NCBI RefSeq assembly: GCF_001747895.1
Contig: NZ_LNNB01000030.1
Location: 1-35,563 of the forward strand
Reading direction: 5' to 3'
Origin: Staphylococcus equorum
GTDB taxonomy: Bacteria > Bacillota > Bacilli > Staphylococcales > Staphylococcaceae
DNA: 35,563 nucleotides
Position numbers and translations under genes: made by a program. The notes under the pieces are model-generated. The model saw only the letters and a list, made by a program, of their open reading frames with translations, did no database searches and was not told the origin of the DNA. Positions 8,041-16,828 of this stretch are shown piece after piece. Every line of letters starts with the position of its first letter. The first letter of the stretch is position 1.

Positions 8041-8070
8041 TTGCCCCTTTAAAATAATTAATGCTATACT
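8041..8070 (+). promoter_or_regulatory. sigma-A promoter of fumC
   Basis: -35 TTGCCC (8041-8046), an 18-bp spacer and -10 TATACT (8065-8070), with TG one base before the -10 (extended -10). Confidence 0.65.
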
Positions 8071-8107
8071 AAAGCTGAATAACGAATAATGAAGGGGAGA
8101 ATTTGAA

Positions 8108-9493
8108 ATGTCAGTTAGAATTGAACATGATACATTCGGTGAAATTGAAGTACCTGCAGAAAAATATTGGGGTGCTCAAACAGAAAGAAGTAAACGTAAC
8201 TTTCCAGTAGGTAAAGAACAAATGCCAATTGAAGTTGTTTACGGATTTGCTCAGTTAAAAAGAGGAGCAGCATTAGCTAACAATGAATTAGGAAAACTAT
8301 CGGACGCTAAAAAAGATGCCATTGTTTATGCTTGTGATCGTGTCATTAATAAAGAGCTAGATGAACATTTCCCATTAGTGGTTTGGCAAACAGGTAGTGG
8401 CACACAAAGTAATATGAACGTAAACGAAGTTGTGAGCTATGTAGCTAATGAATATTTAAAATCACAAGGCAGTGATGAAACGATACATCCTAATGATGAC
8501 GTTAATAAATCACAAAGTTCAAATGATACTTTCCCAACAGCAATGCATGTGGCATTATATAATGAAGTAGAAACAAAACTTGAACCAGCTTTAAAAGCGT
8601 TACGTGATACTTTTAAAGAAAAAGAAGAACAATTTAACGATATTATAAAAATTGGCCGTACGCACTTACAAGATGCAACGCCTATTCGTTTAGGACAAGA
8701 AATTAGTGGGTGGCGTTTCATGCTTGATAAATGTGAAACTTTATTAGGTGAATCAAAAGCACACATCTTAAATTTAGCGATTGGTGGTACAGCTGTAGGT
8801 ACAGGTATTAATGCGCATCCTGAATTTGGCGATAAAGTAGCTAAATTCATTTCGAAAAATACAGGTTATGCATTTGTTTCATCTGAAAATAAATTCCATG
8901 CATTAACAGCACACGACGAAGTGGTTCAATTACATGGTAGTTTAAAAGCATTAGCAACTGACTTAATGAAAATTGCTAATGATATAAGATGGCTAGCATC
9001 AGGCCCACGCGCAGGACTTGCTGAATTATCTATTCCTGAAAACGAACCTGGTTCATCTATAATGCCTGGGAAAGTGAATCCGACACAATGTGAAATGTTA
9101 ACAATGGTAGCGGTACAAGTTATGGGTAACGATACAGCAGTCGGTATTGGAAGTTCTCAAGGTAACTTTGAACTTAACGTATATAAACCTGTCATCTTGC
9201 ATAACACGTTGCAATCAATTTACTTATTAGCAGATGGCATGCAAACATTTAATGATAATTGTGCAGTTGGTATTGAGCCAATTCATGAAAATATAGATAA
9301 TTATTTAAACCAATCATTAATGCTAGTGACTGCTTTAAATCCACATATTGGATATGAAAATGCTGCAAGTATTGCTAAAAAAGCACACCGTGAAGGTCTT
9401 ACATTAAAAGAATCTGCAATACAATCAGGTCATGTGACTGAAGAGCAATTCGAACAATGGATTAAACCTGAAGATATGGTTGAACCAAAATAA
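8108..9493 (+). CDS. fumC: class II fumarate hydratase
   Basis: A 461-residue cytoplasmic homotetrameric enzyme of the TCA cycle that interconverts fumarate and L-malate without iron. Family motifs are [11 protein letters not shown], the active-site region [10 protein letters not shown] near residue 187, and the fumarase/aspartase signature [11 protein letters not shown] near residue 316 carrying the catalytic Ser on the mobile loop. The length is full for FumC. RBS GAAGGGGAG lies 8-16 bp before ATG 8108. It is monocistronic, with a promoter and possible cre site upstream and a strong terminator downstream. Confidence 0.97.
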   Translation: MSVRIEHDTFGEIEVPAEKYWGAQTERSKRNFPVGKEQMPIEVVYGFAQLKRGAALANNELGKLSDAKKDAIVYACDRVINKELDEHFPLVVWQTGSGTQSNMNVNEVVSYVANEYLKSQGSDETIHPNDDVNKSQSSNDTFPTAMHVALYNEVETKLEPALKALRDTFKEKEEQFNDIIKIGRTHLQDATPIRLGQEISGWRFMLDKCETLLGESKAHILNLAIGGTAVGTGINAHPEFGDKVAKFISKNTGYAFVSSENKFHALTAHDEVVQLHGSLKALATDLMKIANDIRWLASGPRAGLAELSIPENEPGSSIMPGKVNPTQCEMLTMVAVQVMGNDTAVGIGSSQGNFELNVYKPVILHNTLQSIYLLADGMQTFNDNCAVGIEPIHENIDNYLNQSLMLVTALNPHIGYENAASIAKKAHREGLTLKESAIQSGHVTEEQFEQWIKPEDMVEPK

Positions 9494-9502
9494 AAGATAT
9501 TA

Positions 9503-9543
9503 AAAAGCCAACGCTTCTTTAAATAGAACGCGTTGGCTTTTTT
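9503..9543. terminator. bidirectional terminator between fumC and the rluA-type gene
   Basis: The stem AAAAGCCAACG/CGTTGGCTTTT has A-runs on one side and T-runs on the other, so it can stop convergent transcripts from both sides. Confidence 0.85.
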
Positions 9544-9561
9544 GTATTATATTAATATGAT

Positions 9562-10389
9562 TTAAACTTCATCGTCCATACTTACTGAAATCGTTTCTTG
9601 CGTAAGTGGATGGATAAATTCAATTTTATAACTATTTAATTGAAGCTGTCTTAATGTTGAATTACCATATAATGGATCACCAATTACTGGATGACCAATT
9701 TCAGCTAAGTGAACGCGAATTTGATGGGTTCTACCTGTATCTAATTTTAAATCTACTTCACTTACATCTTCTTTAATCATTTTAGAATTAATGATATGTG
9801 TAATTGCAGTTTGTCCAGTAGGTGACACTCTACGTTTATTAGAGTGGAATTTATCTTTGCCAATTGGCATATCAATCGTTTGTGGTTTGATAGGTAATAA
9901 ACTGTGCACATTTGCTTTATAAATACGGTCAATTTCATTTTCTTCTAGCATACGATCTAGAATTTTTTTCATTAATGGATTTTTAGCAACAATCAATAAA
10001 CCAACCGTTTCTTGGTCTAAACGATGTATTGGCTCAACGTAATCACTTTTGACTGTATAGATAACATGATTCATTAGTGTATTACTTTCTTTTAAATCAT
10101 TCGGGTGTGTTTTAACGCCTTTTGGCTTCATCACAACAGCGATATCGTCATCTTCGTAATAAATTTGAGCATAGCGATAACTTGGTAAATAGTTGCTTAC
10201 TTCTTCTGGTGTAGGAATATAAGCTACGTCACCAGTGTTTACTTTAGACATTAATGTTGCTGGTTCATCGTTAATTGTAATTAACTTAGACATATTTAAA
10301 TTATGTAAGTCTTTTTTAGGTAAGTGCAATTGTTGAAAAATTTCTCTCAATGTTAATTGATTATATTTAATAGGGATTTCAAATTTCAT
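9562..10389 (-). CDS. RluA-family 23S/tRNA pseudouridine synthase
   Basis: A 275-residue protein that isomerises uridine to pseudouridine in structured RNA. An S4-like N-terminal region (residues ~10-60) is followed by the catalytic domain, with HRLDQETVG at residues 122-130, where D125 is the nucleophilic Asp. Further RluA motifs are LKLDTGRTHQIRVHLAEIGHPVIGDPLYG. The substrate position cannot be read from sequence; it is the YjbO/YlyB-like paralogue next to airS in staphylococci. I chose ATG at 10389 because AAGGAGG lies directly upstream on the minus strand. Confidence 0.9.
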   Translation of the reverse strand: MKFEIPIKYNQLTLREIFQQLHLPKKDLHNLNMSKLITINDEPATLMSKVNTGDVAYIPTPEEVSNYLPSYRYAQIYYEDDDIAVVMKPKGVKTHPNDLKESNTLMNHVIYTVKSDYVEPIHRLDQETVGLLIVAKNPLMKKILDRMLEENEIDRIYKANVHSLLPIKPQTIDMPIGKDKFHSNKRRVSPTGQTAITHIINSKMIKEDVSEVDLKLDTGRTHQIRVHLAEIGHPVIGDPLYGNSTLRQLQLNSYKIEFIHPLTQETISVSMDDEV

Positions 10390-10539
10390 AGTATCCTCCT
10401 TGATTATCATATATAATCATACCATAAACAACGTGTTAAAAATATTAGACATAGTAATTCTATGAAATTTATTTTATTGTTAATTAAATCATTTTAAAGG
10501 TTAATCGAAACTGTATTTTTCAATTAGTTTATGAGCCTG

Positions 10540-10545
10540 TATAAT
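10540..10545 (+). promoter_or_regulatory. probable -10 element of airSR
   Basis: TATAAT at 10540-10545 lies 40 bp before the airS start. I see no good -35, which is common for activator-dependent promoters. Confidence 0.4.
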
Positions 10546-10585
10546 GTATGTAAAGTAATATTGTATAAAAGAATGGACTGGTTAA

Positions 10586-11695
10586 ATGGAAAAACCGACT
10601 AGACTTGCTTTATTAAAAGAAATTGCAGAATTTTTAAATGTAGAAACAGAAACATATAGTATGATGCAAGGTGCATTGAAGTCTTTAATTCAAGGAAGCG
10701 AGTTTACAACAGGCTGGATTTTCTTTATTGATGATTCAGGTCAACATGAGCTTGTATCTCATATAGATTTACCAGGCGCATTAGCCAAACAAAATTGTAA
10801 ATATATGTGTGAAGGCACGTGTTGGTGTGTTCAAGCTTATCAAAATAAGAAATTGACCAAAGCATCTAATATCATTAATTGTTCGCGTATCAACCTTGCA
10901 AACCGTGCATATCATGATGAAACAGATGGTGTCACGCATCATGCAACTGTACCGCTAAGGTCAGGGGATGAACAATTCGGACTATTAAATGTTGCTACAC
11001 CACATACAACGCATTATAGTGAAGAAGATTTAGAAATGCTTGAGTCTGTAGCGTTTCAAATTGGCTCTGCAATCAAACGTATTTGGCTAACAGATCAAGA
11101 AAAAGAAGCAGCTCGTATAAGTGAACGAAATCGCTTAGCAAGGGACTTACATGATTCAGTGAATCAAATGCTTTTTTCTGTAAAATTAACAGCCCATGCA
11201 GCTGAAGGAATTACTAATGAAGAAGTATCGCGCAAGGCTTTTCAAGTGATAGAACAAACAAGTCAACAAGCTGTTAACGAGATGCGAGCTTTGATTTGGC
11301 AATTAAAGCCAGTTGGACTAGAACAAGGTTTAGTTAACGCACTGAAAAAGTACAGTACGCTTTTACAACTTGAATTAACTGTTAAAGTAGATGGTCTGAT
11401 CAATTTACCAAGTATAATTGAAGAAAATATTTATCGTATTATACAAGAAGCAATGAATAATACAAAAAAACATGGTGGTACAACACAAATAGATTTATCG
11501 TTGATTCAAAAAGATGGTTATCTAACTATTGATATAGTAGATCAAGGCAAAGGTTTTAATATTAATAAATCCAATCCACCAGACACTCATGGTTTAAGTA
11601 ATATGAGACAACGTACAAAATTGATTAATGGTAAATTAGAAATAGATTCAACTCAAAATAAAGGCACTACAATTCATATAGCAGTTCCATTATAG
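10586..11695 (+). CDS. airS: oxygen/redox-sensing histidine kinase AirS (YhcS)
   Basis: A 369-residue cytoplasmic kinase without membrane segments. A GAF sensor domain (~residues 10-165) carries a cysteine cluster, C71, C75, C79, C81 and C99, suited to bind the [2Fe-2S] cluster reported for S. aureus AirS. The HisKA_3 domain has RNRLARDLHDSVNQML with phospho-acceptor H189. The HATPase_c domain has the N-box EAMNNTKKHG and G-box DQGKGF. The architecture resembles NreB, but the GAF domain and neighbours (rluA, fumC) point to AirS. The ribosome site before ATG 10586 is weak. The kinase overlaps no neighbour; airR follows after 20 bp. Confidence 0.9.
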   Translation: MEKPTRLALLKEIAEFLNVETETYSMMQGALKSLIQGSEFTTGWIFFIDDSGQHELVSHIDLPGALAKQNCKYMCEGTCWCVQAYQNKKLTKASNIINCSRINLANRAYHDETDGVTHHATVPLRSGDEQFGLLNVATPHTTHYSEEDLEMLESVAFQIGSAIKRIWLTDQEKEAARISERNRLARDLHDSVNQMLFSVKLTAHAAEGITNEEVSRKAFQVIEQTSQQAVNEMRALIWQLKPVGLEQGLVNALKKYSTLLQLELTVKVDGLINLPSIIEENIYRIIQEAMNNTKKHGGTTQIDLSLIQKDGYLTIDIVDQGKGFNINKSNPPDTHGLSNMRQRTKLINGKLEIDSTQNKGTTIHIAVPL

Positions 11696-11715
11696 TTTTT
11701 GAAAGGAAGTTTAAC

Positions 11716-12339
11716 ATGCATCGAATTATACTCGTAGATGATCATCATATCGTAAGACAAGGATTAGAATTCCTACTATCCACTGTTGACGATATAGATG
11801 TTATAGGAGGGTTTTCAGACGGTAAATCTTTCTTTGAATATTTAGAAACAAATGAATTACCTGATATTGTATTGTTAGATTTAGTTATGCCTGAAATGAA
11901 TGGTATTGAAATTACAGAAAGAATGAAAAAGGCATATCCAGAAGTGAAAATATTAGTCCTTACAAGTTATGTGGACGATGAACATGTAATTTCCGCTATT
12001 GATAAGGGTGCAGATGGATACGAGATGAAAGATGTAGAACCAGACCAATTAATAAAAACAATTAAGAAAGTACTTTCAGGTGAGAAAACGATACATCCTC
12101 AAGCGCAAAGTGTCATCGAAGCGGTGAGTAAAAAGCCACATTTTACTAATAAATTATCAAAGCGTGAATCAGAAGTATTAGCAGAGATGGCTAAAGGTAA
12201 AACAAATAAAGAAATTGCAGAAACATTGTTTGTTTCTGAGAAAACTATAAAAACACATGTCAGCCATATTTTCAACAAACTTCAAGTAACTGATCGCACA
12301 CAAGCAGCGATATATGCGATGCAAAACAATCTCATTTAA
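11716..12339 (+). CDS. airR: response regulator AirR (YhcR), NarL/LuxR type
   Basis: A 207-residue cytoplasmic transcription factor, the partner of AirS. The receiver domain (residues 1-120) has the acidic pair D8-D9 and phospho-acceptor D55 in LLDLVMPEMNG. A LuxR-type helix-turn-helix follows (LSKRESEVLAEMAKGKTNKEIAE, then VSEKTIKTHVSHIFNKL). In S. aureus the system influences nitrate/anaerobic, virulence and cell-wall genes. GAAAGGAAG is the ribosome site. No terminator is visible after it before the symporter gene. Confidence 0.92.
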   Translation: MHRIILVDDHHIVRQGLEFLLSTVDDIDVIGGFSDGKSFFEYLETNELPDIVLLDLVMPEMNGIEITERMKKAYPEVKILVLTSYVDDEHVISAIDKGADGYEMKDVEPDQLIKTIKKVLSGEKTIHPQAQSVIEAVSKKPHFTNKLSKRESEVLAEMAKGKTNKEIAETLFVSEKTIKTHVSHIFNKLQVTDRTQAAIYAMQNNLI

Positions 12340-12459
12340 GATAGCGAAGGCATAGTATTGGAAGCGGATTCATTTTTTTATAATTATTTTCAAATTTTAC
12401 TTTTAATTATATAATATTACGATATAATACAGAGTAATAAACAATAGGGGGATAATGCA

Positions 12460-13743
12460 ATGAAGACAAAAAACCTTTCAATGAAGATTGTCATAGCATT
12501 AATATTAGGTATTGCCATTGGTTCAATTTTTAATATGTTTGCACAATCTGCATTTGTAGTTAATGTTGATAAATACGTGTTTAATGTTATTGGACAAATT
12601 TTCTTAAATTTAATATTTATGTTAGTAGTACCAGTAGTATTTGTATCAATCGTTTTAGGGGTAGTAGGGGTTGGGGACCCGAAACTACTAGGTGGTATAG
12701 GTTTAAAAACAATTACATTCTTTTTAGCAACTACAGCTTTAGCAATTACAATTGCTATGGCTTTGGCATTGATATTTAATCCAGGCGAAGGTAAATCTGA
12801 TTTATTAAATAGTGAAGATGTTTCTAGTTATCAAAAAACTTTAGATAAAGAAGAGGGCTCACAAAGCGCTGCAGCCAGTCAATCGTTCGATCAAACTTTA
12901 ATTAATTTATTTCCAAAGAATCCATTACAATCAATGACTGATGAAAATATGCTTCAAATTATTACATTTGCTATTTTTATTGGGGTCGGTCTTATTATGG
13001 TCGGTTCCAAAGCACAAATGGTACATAAGTTTTTTGAACAAACGAACGAAGTACTCATGTATATCGTGACAATGATTATGAGTGTCTTTGCACCAATTGG
13101 TACATTTGGTTTAGTTGCACATGCCTTTACAGGAGCAGGTTTTGGTGCTATTAAACAATTAGGTATGTACTTCTTTATTGTACTGTTAGCACTCGCAATT
13201 CATTTCTTCGTGGTATACGGTTCAGCAGTTAAATTCATGGGAAAAACAAGCCCGTTGAAATTCTTCAAAGCATTTATCCCAGCGATTTCGCTTGGATTTA
13301 GTGCTTCGAGTTCAACAGCAACGTTACCAGTTTCACTAAGATGTACGAAGAAAATGGGAGTGAGACCTGAAATTGCATCCTTTGTCCAACCTTTAGGTGC
13401 GACAATCAATATGGATGGTACAGCAATTATGCAAGGGGTAGCAACAATCTTTATTGCTCAAATTTCAGGTGTGGATCTTTCAATTGGACAACTTATTACA
13501 GTAGTAGTGATTGCAGTCGTAGCATCCATTGGAACTGCAGGTGTGCCAGGTGTTGGATTAATTATGTTAGCAATGGTATTAAATGCAGTTGGATTAGACC
13601 CAGCAGCAATCGGTATTATTTTAGGTATAGATAGATTGTTAGATATGACAAGAACATCTGTAAATATTACTGGTGACGCAGCTTGTGCGTTGATTATTTC
13701 AAACGCAGCAGACAGAAAAGATGCTAAAAAGGCTCAAGCATAA
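12460..13743 (+). CDS. dicarboxylate/amino acid:cation symporter (DAACS, GltT/DctA type)
   Basis: A 427-residue membrane transporter, eight membrane helices plus two re-entrant loops by family. Diagnostic signatures are the serine-rich loop SASSSTATLPVS near residue 280, NMDGTAI near residue 317, and the second loop AGVPGVG. These are the glutamate/aspartate/C4-dicarboxylate transporter marks. Substrate choice (glutamate versus succinate/fumarate) cannot be settled here; closeness to fumC and airSR makes C4-dicarboxylates plausible. RBS AATAGGGGG precedes ATG 12460. In S. aureus, as I recall it, this gene does not sit between airR and xdrA. Confidence 0.88.
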   Translation: MKTKNLSMKIVIALILGIAIGSIFNMFAQSAFVVNVDKYVFNVIGQIFLNLIFMLVVPVVFVSIVLGVVGVGDPKLLGGIGLKTITFFLATTALAITIAMALALIFNPGEGKSDLLNSEDVSSYQKTLDKEEGSQSAAASQSFDQTLINLFPKNPLQSMTDENMLQIITFAIFIGVGLIMVGSKAQMVHKFFEQTNEVLMYIVTMIMSVFAPIGTFGLVAHAFTGAGFGAIKQLGMYFFIVLLALAIHFFVVYGSAVKFMGKTSPLKFFKAFIPAISLGFSASSSTATLPVSLRCTKKMGVRPEIASFVQPLGATINMDGTAIMQGVATIFIAQISGVDLSIGQLITVVVIAVVASIGTAGVPGVGLIMLAMVLNAVGLDPAAIGIILGIDRLLDMTRTSVNITGDAACALIISNAADRKDAKKAQA

Positions 13744-13764
13744 ATAATTAATGATATTTTAATA

Positions 13765-13804
13765 AAAAAGCCTCCCATTCAATTGTTTGAATGGGAGGCT
13801 TTTT
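13765..13804. terminator. bidirectional terminator between the symporter and the 13.9-kb gene
   Basis: A perfect 18-bp stem (13765-13782 with 13787-13804) and a 4-nt loop, with A-run and T-run at the ends. It serves the convergent pair. Confidence 0.93.
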
Positions 13805-13858
13805 GCATGTCAAATTATAAATATGTATAACTATTAGTTTAGATGAACGCAAAAATAC

Positions 13859-14203
13859 TTAATTTCTATAGTAAGAATGATTCTCCTCTTTAATTTTATT
13901 AATGGAGTTGTAAAGTTCTACAAATCGTTTGCCATCTTTACGATTTACTTGGTCAAAGATCCACGATTCACCATCGTTATCTATTATGACAATACGGAAT
14001 GGAGAAAATGAAAAACCAAATTTAACATTTTTGACTTCATTAAAATGAAAAGCATCTTTATTTTCTGTTCCTTTAAGTGGACCGCTTGCTTGAAACCGAA
14101 TTTCATCATTTAGAAGTGTTAAAGTGCCCGGAAGTGTTTGAGCTGTAGATACTTTCATAGCAGCGTATAGCGAAAACGCTGTATTGTGTGTCTGTATTGT
14201 CAT
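13859..14203 (-). CDS. conserved hypothetical protein, possible PH-like domain
   Basis: A 114-residue soluble protein with alternating beta-type segments (TLTLLNDEIRFQASG, then VKFGFSFSPFRIVIIDNDGESWIF) and a C-terminal helix. This is the pattern of small bacterial PH-like or GRAM-like domains, but I do not recognise a named family. No signal peptide or membrane segment. TTGGAGGATC lies just before ATG 14203 on the minus strand, so the start is firm. Function unknown. Confidence 0.72.
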   Translation of the reverse strand: MTIQTHNTAFSLYAAMKVSTAQTLPGTLTLLNDEIRFQASGPLKGTENKDAFHFNEVKNVKFGFSFSPFRIVIIDNDGESWIFDQVNRKDGKRFVELYNSINKIKEENHSYYRN

Positions 14204-14385
14204 AGCCGATCCTCCAATTATAGTGAAATTTTTCCTAGTATATCATTTTTTAATGTATGCAACAAATAAGAGATTAACTTAATATAAATTATAATTAAAA
14301 ATTTAAATACAAACAGAAAGTTTTTCGGAATATATTCATATAAAAACTTTAAAAATTCTGAATATTTTGTTAGTGTTATAACCAA

Positions 14386-14414
14386 GTTGCAAGATAGTCA
14401 AAATAAATTGCAAC
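14386..14414 (+). promoter_or_regulatory. inverted repeat in the leader of the secreted-protein gene
   Basis: GTTGCAA (14386-14392) and TTGCAAC (14408-14414) form a 7-bp perfect dyad with a 15-nt spacer, just downstream of a TATAAC -10-like hexamer at 14377 and just before the ribosome site. It could be an operator or a leader hairpin. Confidence 0.35.
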
Positions 14415-14436
14415 ATTTTAAGGAGGAATTTTCTAT

Positions 14437-14796
14437 ATGGATACATTAAATTTTATGAAAAGTAAGGGGTTAGTAAGTTTAATGGTTGCTGCTTTAATTA
14501 TTTCGTTAGTAGGTGTCTTCAATAGTGCAAGTGCTGCAAGTATAGATAATCCGGTAGAAGTGAGCAAGAAAGATGAGAGTACAGTACATCTTAAATTAAA
14601 AGAAGGTATCAAGGGTACTCAAGCTGAAGATGGAGCGGTTACGCTTACTGATGAAGATGGAGAATCTAAAGAATTACCTACGGAAGTAGAAAAAGATGGA
14701 GAAACAGTTAAGATAAAATATACAGAAACTGACGATGGATATGATATGGAAGTTTTAAGTAAAGAGACAACGCGTACACAAGCAGACTCAATGTAA
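14437..14796 (+). CDS. small secreted protein of unknown function
   Basis: A 119-residue protein with a clear Sec signal peptide (basic start, hydrophobic core LVSLMVAALIISLVGV, likely cleavage after ASA near residue 34) and a hydrophilic, acidic mature part of ~85 residues rich in Glu, Asp, Lys and Thr. There is no Cys, LPXTG or lipobox, so it is predicted to be released. No family recognised. AAGGAGGAAT is a strong ribosome site. It lies beside an IS remnant in a stretch that looks lineage-specific. Confidence 0.75.
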   Translation: MDTLNFMKSKGLVSLMVAALIISLVGVFNSASAASIDNPVEVSKKDESTVHLKLKEGIKGTQAEDGAVTLTDEDGESKELPTEVEKDGETVKIKYTETDDGYDMEVLSKETTRTQADSM

Positions 14797-14898
14797 TAAT
14801 TCTTTGTTCTAAAAAATTAAATGATTGATTCCTAAAAATTATTTTTTAAGAGAATAGAATATCAGTAATCATGATAAATTAAATCATTCAAACTAAAA

Positions 14899-14918
14899 AA
14901 GAGCCTTTATAGGCTTTT
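14899..14918 (+). terminator. short hairpin, possible terminator of the secreted-protein gene
   Basis: An AGCCT/AGGCT stem with a TTAT loop, extended by weak pairs and followed by only four T. Confidence 0.4.
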
Positions 14919-14921
14919 CAG

Positions 14922-14959
14922 AGTGTCGACAAAGTTTCCGACTTTGTCGACACTTTTTT
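14922..14959 (+). terminator. 14-bp perfect hairpin with T-run
   Basis: 14922-14935 pairs fully with 14941-14954 (loop TTCCG), then T-run. It is terminator-like, and it also marks the left side of the decayed IS1182-family element. Confidence 0.7.
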
Positions 14960-14960
14960 G

Positions 14961-15031
14961 TGCACGCTTTCCGCGGGCACAGCCACATCCTGTAGTCTTC
15001 GACCAGTGCTTTTCCCGCAGGAGTCGGCACA
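14961..15031 (+). mobile_element. GC-rich segment of an IS1182-family element (remnant)
   Basis: A sharply GC-richer block in an AT-rich interval, carrying TTTCCGCGGGCAC and TTCCCGCAGGAGTCG motifs of the kind that recur upstream of IS1182-family transposases in Firmicutes. Together with the transposase fragment at 15101 it marks a decayed insertion. The interval 14797-15546 holds otherwise no intact gene. Confidence 0.55.
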
Positions 15032-15100
15032 AATTACTGCTATTTTTTAAAAATAATATAATATATTTAAATTAAACAGTGGTGGAGTTTGTAATGTTGA

Positions 15101-15252
15101 ATAAATCAAACGATAAAAGAAATAGAAACGAACGTAGCTTACCGTTGGTAGTTAGGTTATAACTTTTTAGATAAAGTATCTTATTTCGGTACATTTAGTA
15201 AAAACTATACACGCCGTTTTCATGATACAGATTTATTTTCACAAAGAATGTG
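15101..15252 (+). pseudogene. IS1182-family transposase fragment
   Basis: Read in one frame, this stretch encodes NQTIKEIETNVAYRW, a TAG stop at 15149, then LGYNFLDKVSYFGTFSKNY and TRRFHDTDLF, ending at TGA at 15250. This is the N-terminal third of an IS1182-type transposase, including the stop in place of the usual Phe before LGY. The sequences before residue N and after DTDLF are lost or scrambled, so the gene is dead. The host-like AT content suggests an old insertion. Confidence 0.8.
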
Positions 15253-15404
15253 AAAAGTTTGAGAACCTACGAAAGATATTAATACAGACAAAGCTGGTTA
15301 AGCTCTGTTATAGAACAGTTAACGTTAAAATTAAAGCTGTTCATTTAGATTGTATTGAATCTAAAAAAATCTAATTGCATCACTTAATAGTGAGCATGTA
15401 AATA

Positions 15405-15450
15405 AAAAAACGAGATAATACCTAAAGATTCTAGGTATTATCTCATTTTT
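15405..15450. terminator. bidirectional terminator-like hairpin
   Basis: A 12-bp perfect stem (15412-15423 with 15433-15444) is flanked by seven A on the left and five T on the right. It could end purU-direction transcripts read from the right as well as any transcript from the IS remnant. Confidence 0.75.
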
Positions 15451-15546
15451 AAAAATCACACTTATAATAGAAGATATTGATAGTTATTATTAAAAAATGA
15501 TACATGAGCATATGGTAACAGCGAGTAGTACACGCCGTTTTTACTA

Positions 15547-16398
15547 TTAATTAAATACGATTGTTTTATTTCCTTTTGTAACTATTACTTTATGTTGAAC
15601 ATGGTATTCAACAGCTTGTGCTAATACACTTGATTCAACATGACGACCAATTTTTCTTAAGTCTTGAACATTATAACGATGATTAATACGTGTTACATCT
15701 TGATCAATGATAGGGCCTTCATCTAAGTCAGATGTTACATAGTGACTTGTAGCTCCGACAAGTTTCACTCCACGTTCCCAAGCTTGTTTATAAGGATTTG
15801 CTCCAATAAAAGAAGGTAAGAAGGAATGATGAATATTGATGATTTGATTTGGATATTGGCTCACGAAATCGTCACTTAAAATTTGCATATATTTTGCTAA
15901 TACAATGAGTTCAATTTCGTGTTTGCCACAAATATCTAAAATATTTTTTTCAACTAAATCTTTGGCATCGTTGCTAGGCACATAATAAAAAGGAATATTA
16001 AACGTTTCTGCAAAATGTCTATTATTTTCGTGATTACTGACAACACATACAATTTCCGCAGGTATTTCTCCACGTTTCACTCTCAATAAAACTTCATTGA
16101 AAGCATGATCTTCTTTTGAAACAAATAAGGCAATTTTAGTTTTATGACTATTATCGAATAAGTTAAATTCAATATCATTTTCACTTAGTGTTTTTTCTAA
16201 AGCTTCTTTTACTAAAGGTACTTTATTAAATTCAAATCGTAAATATAATTTTCCATCGGCATCTTGTGCATGATCATATTCTGTAAAATGATCTAAATGT
16301 AAAATATTAGAATCATATTGTGAAATGATATTTGTGATTAATGATGTAATTCCAACTTTGTCTGAGCATGTTGCTAGTAATATGTATTTATCTTCCAT
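15547..16398 (-). CDS. purU: formyltetrahydrofolate deformylase PurU
   Basis: A 283-residue enzyme that hydrolyses 10-formyl-tetrahydrofolate to formate and tetrahydrofolate, balancing one-carbon pools and feeding formate to purine synthesis. An N-terminal ACT domain (residues ~5-80, ATCSDKVGITS) precedes the formyltransferase domain with INIHHSFLPSF (catalytic His near 193) and DLDEGPIIDQD (catalytic Asp near 226). I chose ATG 16398, since GAGGTG sits correctly before it; an in-frame GTG three codons earlier overlaps that site. It has its own promoter on the minus strand. It is absent from this position in S. aureus as I recall. Confidence 0.93.
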   Translation of the reverse strand: MEDKYILLATCSDKVGITSLITNIISQYDSNILHLDHFTEYDHAQDADGKLYLRFEFNKVPLVKEALEKTLSENDIEFNLFDNSHKTKIALFVSKEDHAFNEVLLRVKRGEIPAEIVCVVSNHENNRHFAETFNIPFYYVPSNDAKDLVEKNILDICGKHEIELIVLAKYMQILSDDFVSQYPNQIINIHHSFLPSFIGANPYKQAWERGVKLVGATSHYVTSDLDEGPIIDQDVTRINHRYNVQDLRKIGRHVESSVLAQAVEYHVQHKVIVTKGNKTIVFN

Positions 16399-16431
16399 TT
16401 TAAGCACCTCTAATTTTGAAAAGTAACTCAG

Positions 16432-16460
16432 AGTATAATGAAGATTCTGAAAAAAGTAAA
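16432..16460 (-). promoter_or_regulatory. sigma-A promoter of purU
   Basis: On the minus strand: -35 TTTACT (16460-16455), a 17-bp spacer and -10 TATACT (16437-16432), about 34 bp before the ATG. The remainder of 16461-16828 (~370 bp between purU and xdrA) is AT-rich, and I see no gene or clear RNA in it. Confidence 0.6.
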
Positions 16461-16828
16461 CGGTTATAGCTCAATTTAATAACTTTTAAATTTTTTCAAT
16501 CTTTTTCTATGCGTAAATGGGTAAAGTAGGCTATAATAATTAATAGTGTTTTTATCTTAAAAGAGTAATAAGTAATTTAAGAGGATAACACTTTTCACAA
16601 AAATAATACGCTTACAATCAAAATGTTTTTGTTTGTAACTTATTTATAAGATATAAGATTGATTATTTTGATAATTGCGCCAATGATAAAAAACAATGAA
16701 AATTTCATTTCACTCTTTTATTTTCTTGAAAATTGTATTAAGATGTAATTTGTGTTTCAAGAAGCGTGTATTATTGCAATTTCTTGTGTCCGGATAAAAT
16801 ATTCTTTTATGAAAGGTAGATTAAAGTA

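Noticed and set aside
8437..8850. 137-codon open frame antisense to fumC
   Set aside because: Shadow of a strongly conserved coding gene; no ribosome site or independent promoter seen.
10586..12339. Nitrate/oxygen system NreBC instead of AirSR
   Set aside because: The sensor has a GAF domain with a C-x3-C-x3-C-x-C cluster and the neighbours are rluA-type and fumC, as in the airSR locus; no nitrate reductase or narT genes are near.
14899..15450. CRISPR or phage-type repeat region
   Set aside because: The hairpins here are unique, not regularly spaced, and the coding trace matches an IS1182-type transposase.
16461..16828. Riboswitch or T-box leader before xdrA or purU
   Set aside because: No conserved purine, folate (THF) or T-box core that I could recognise; sequence is AT-rich without stable nested stems.
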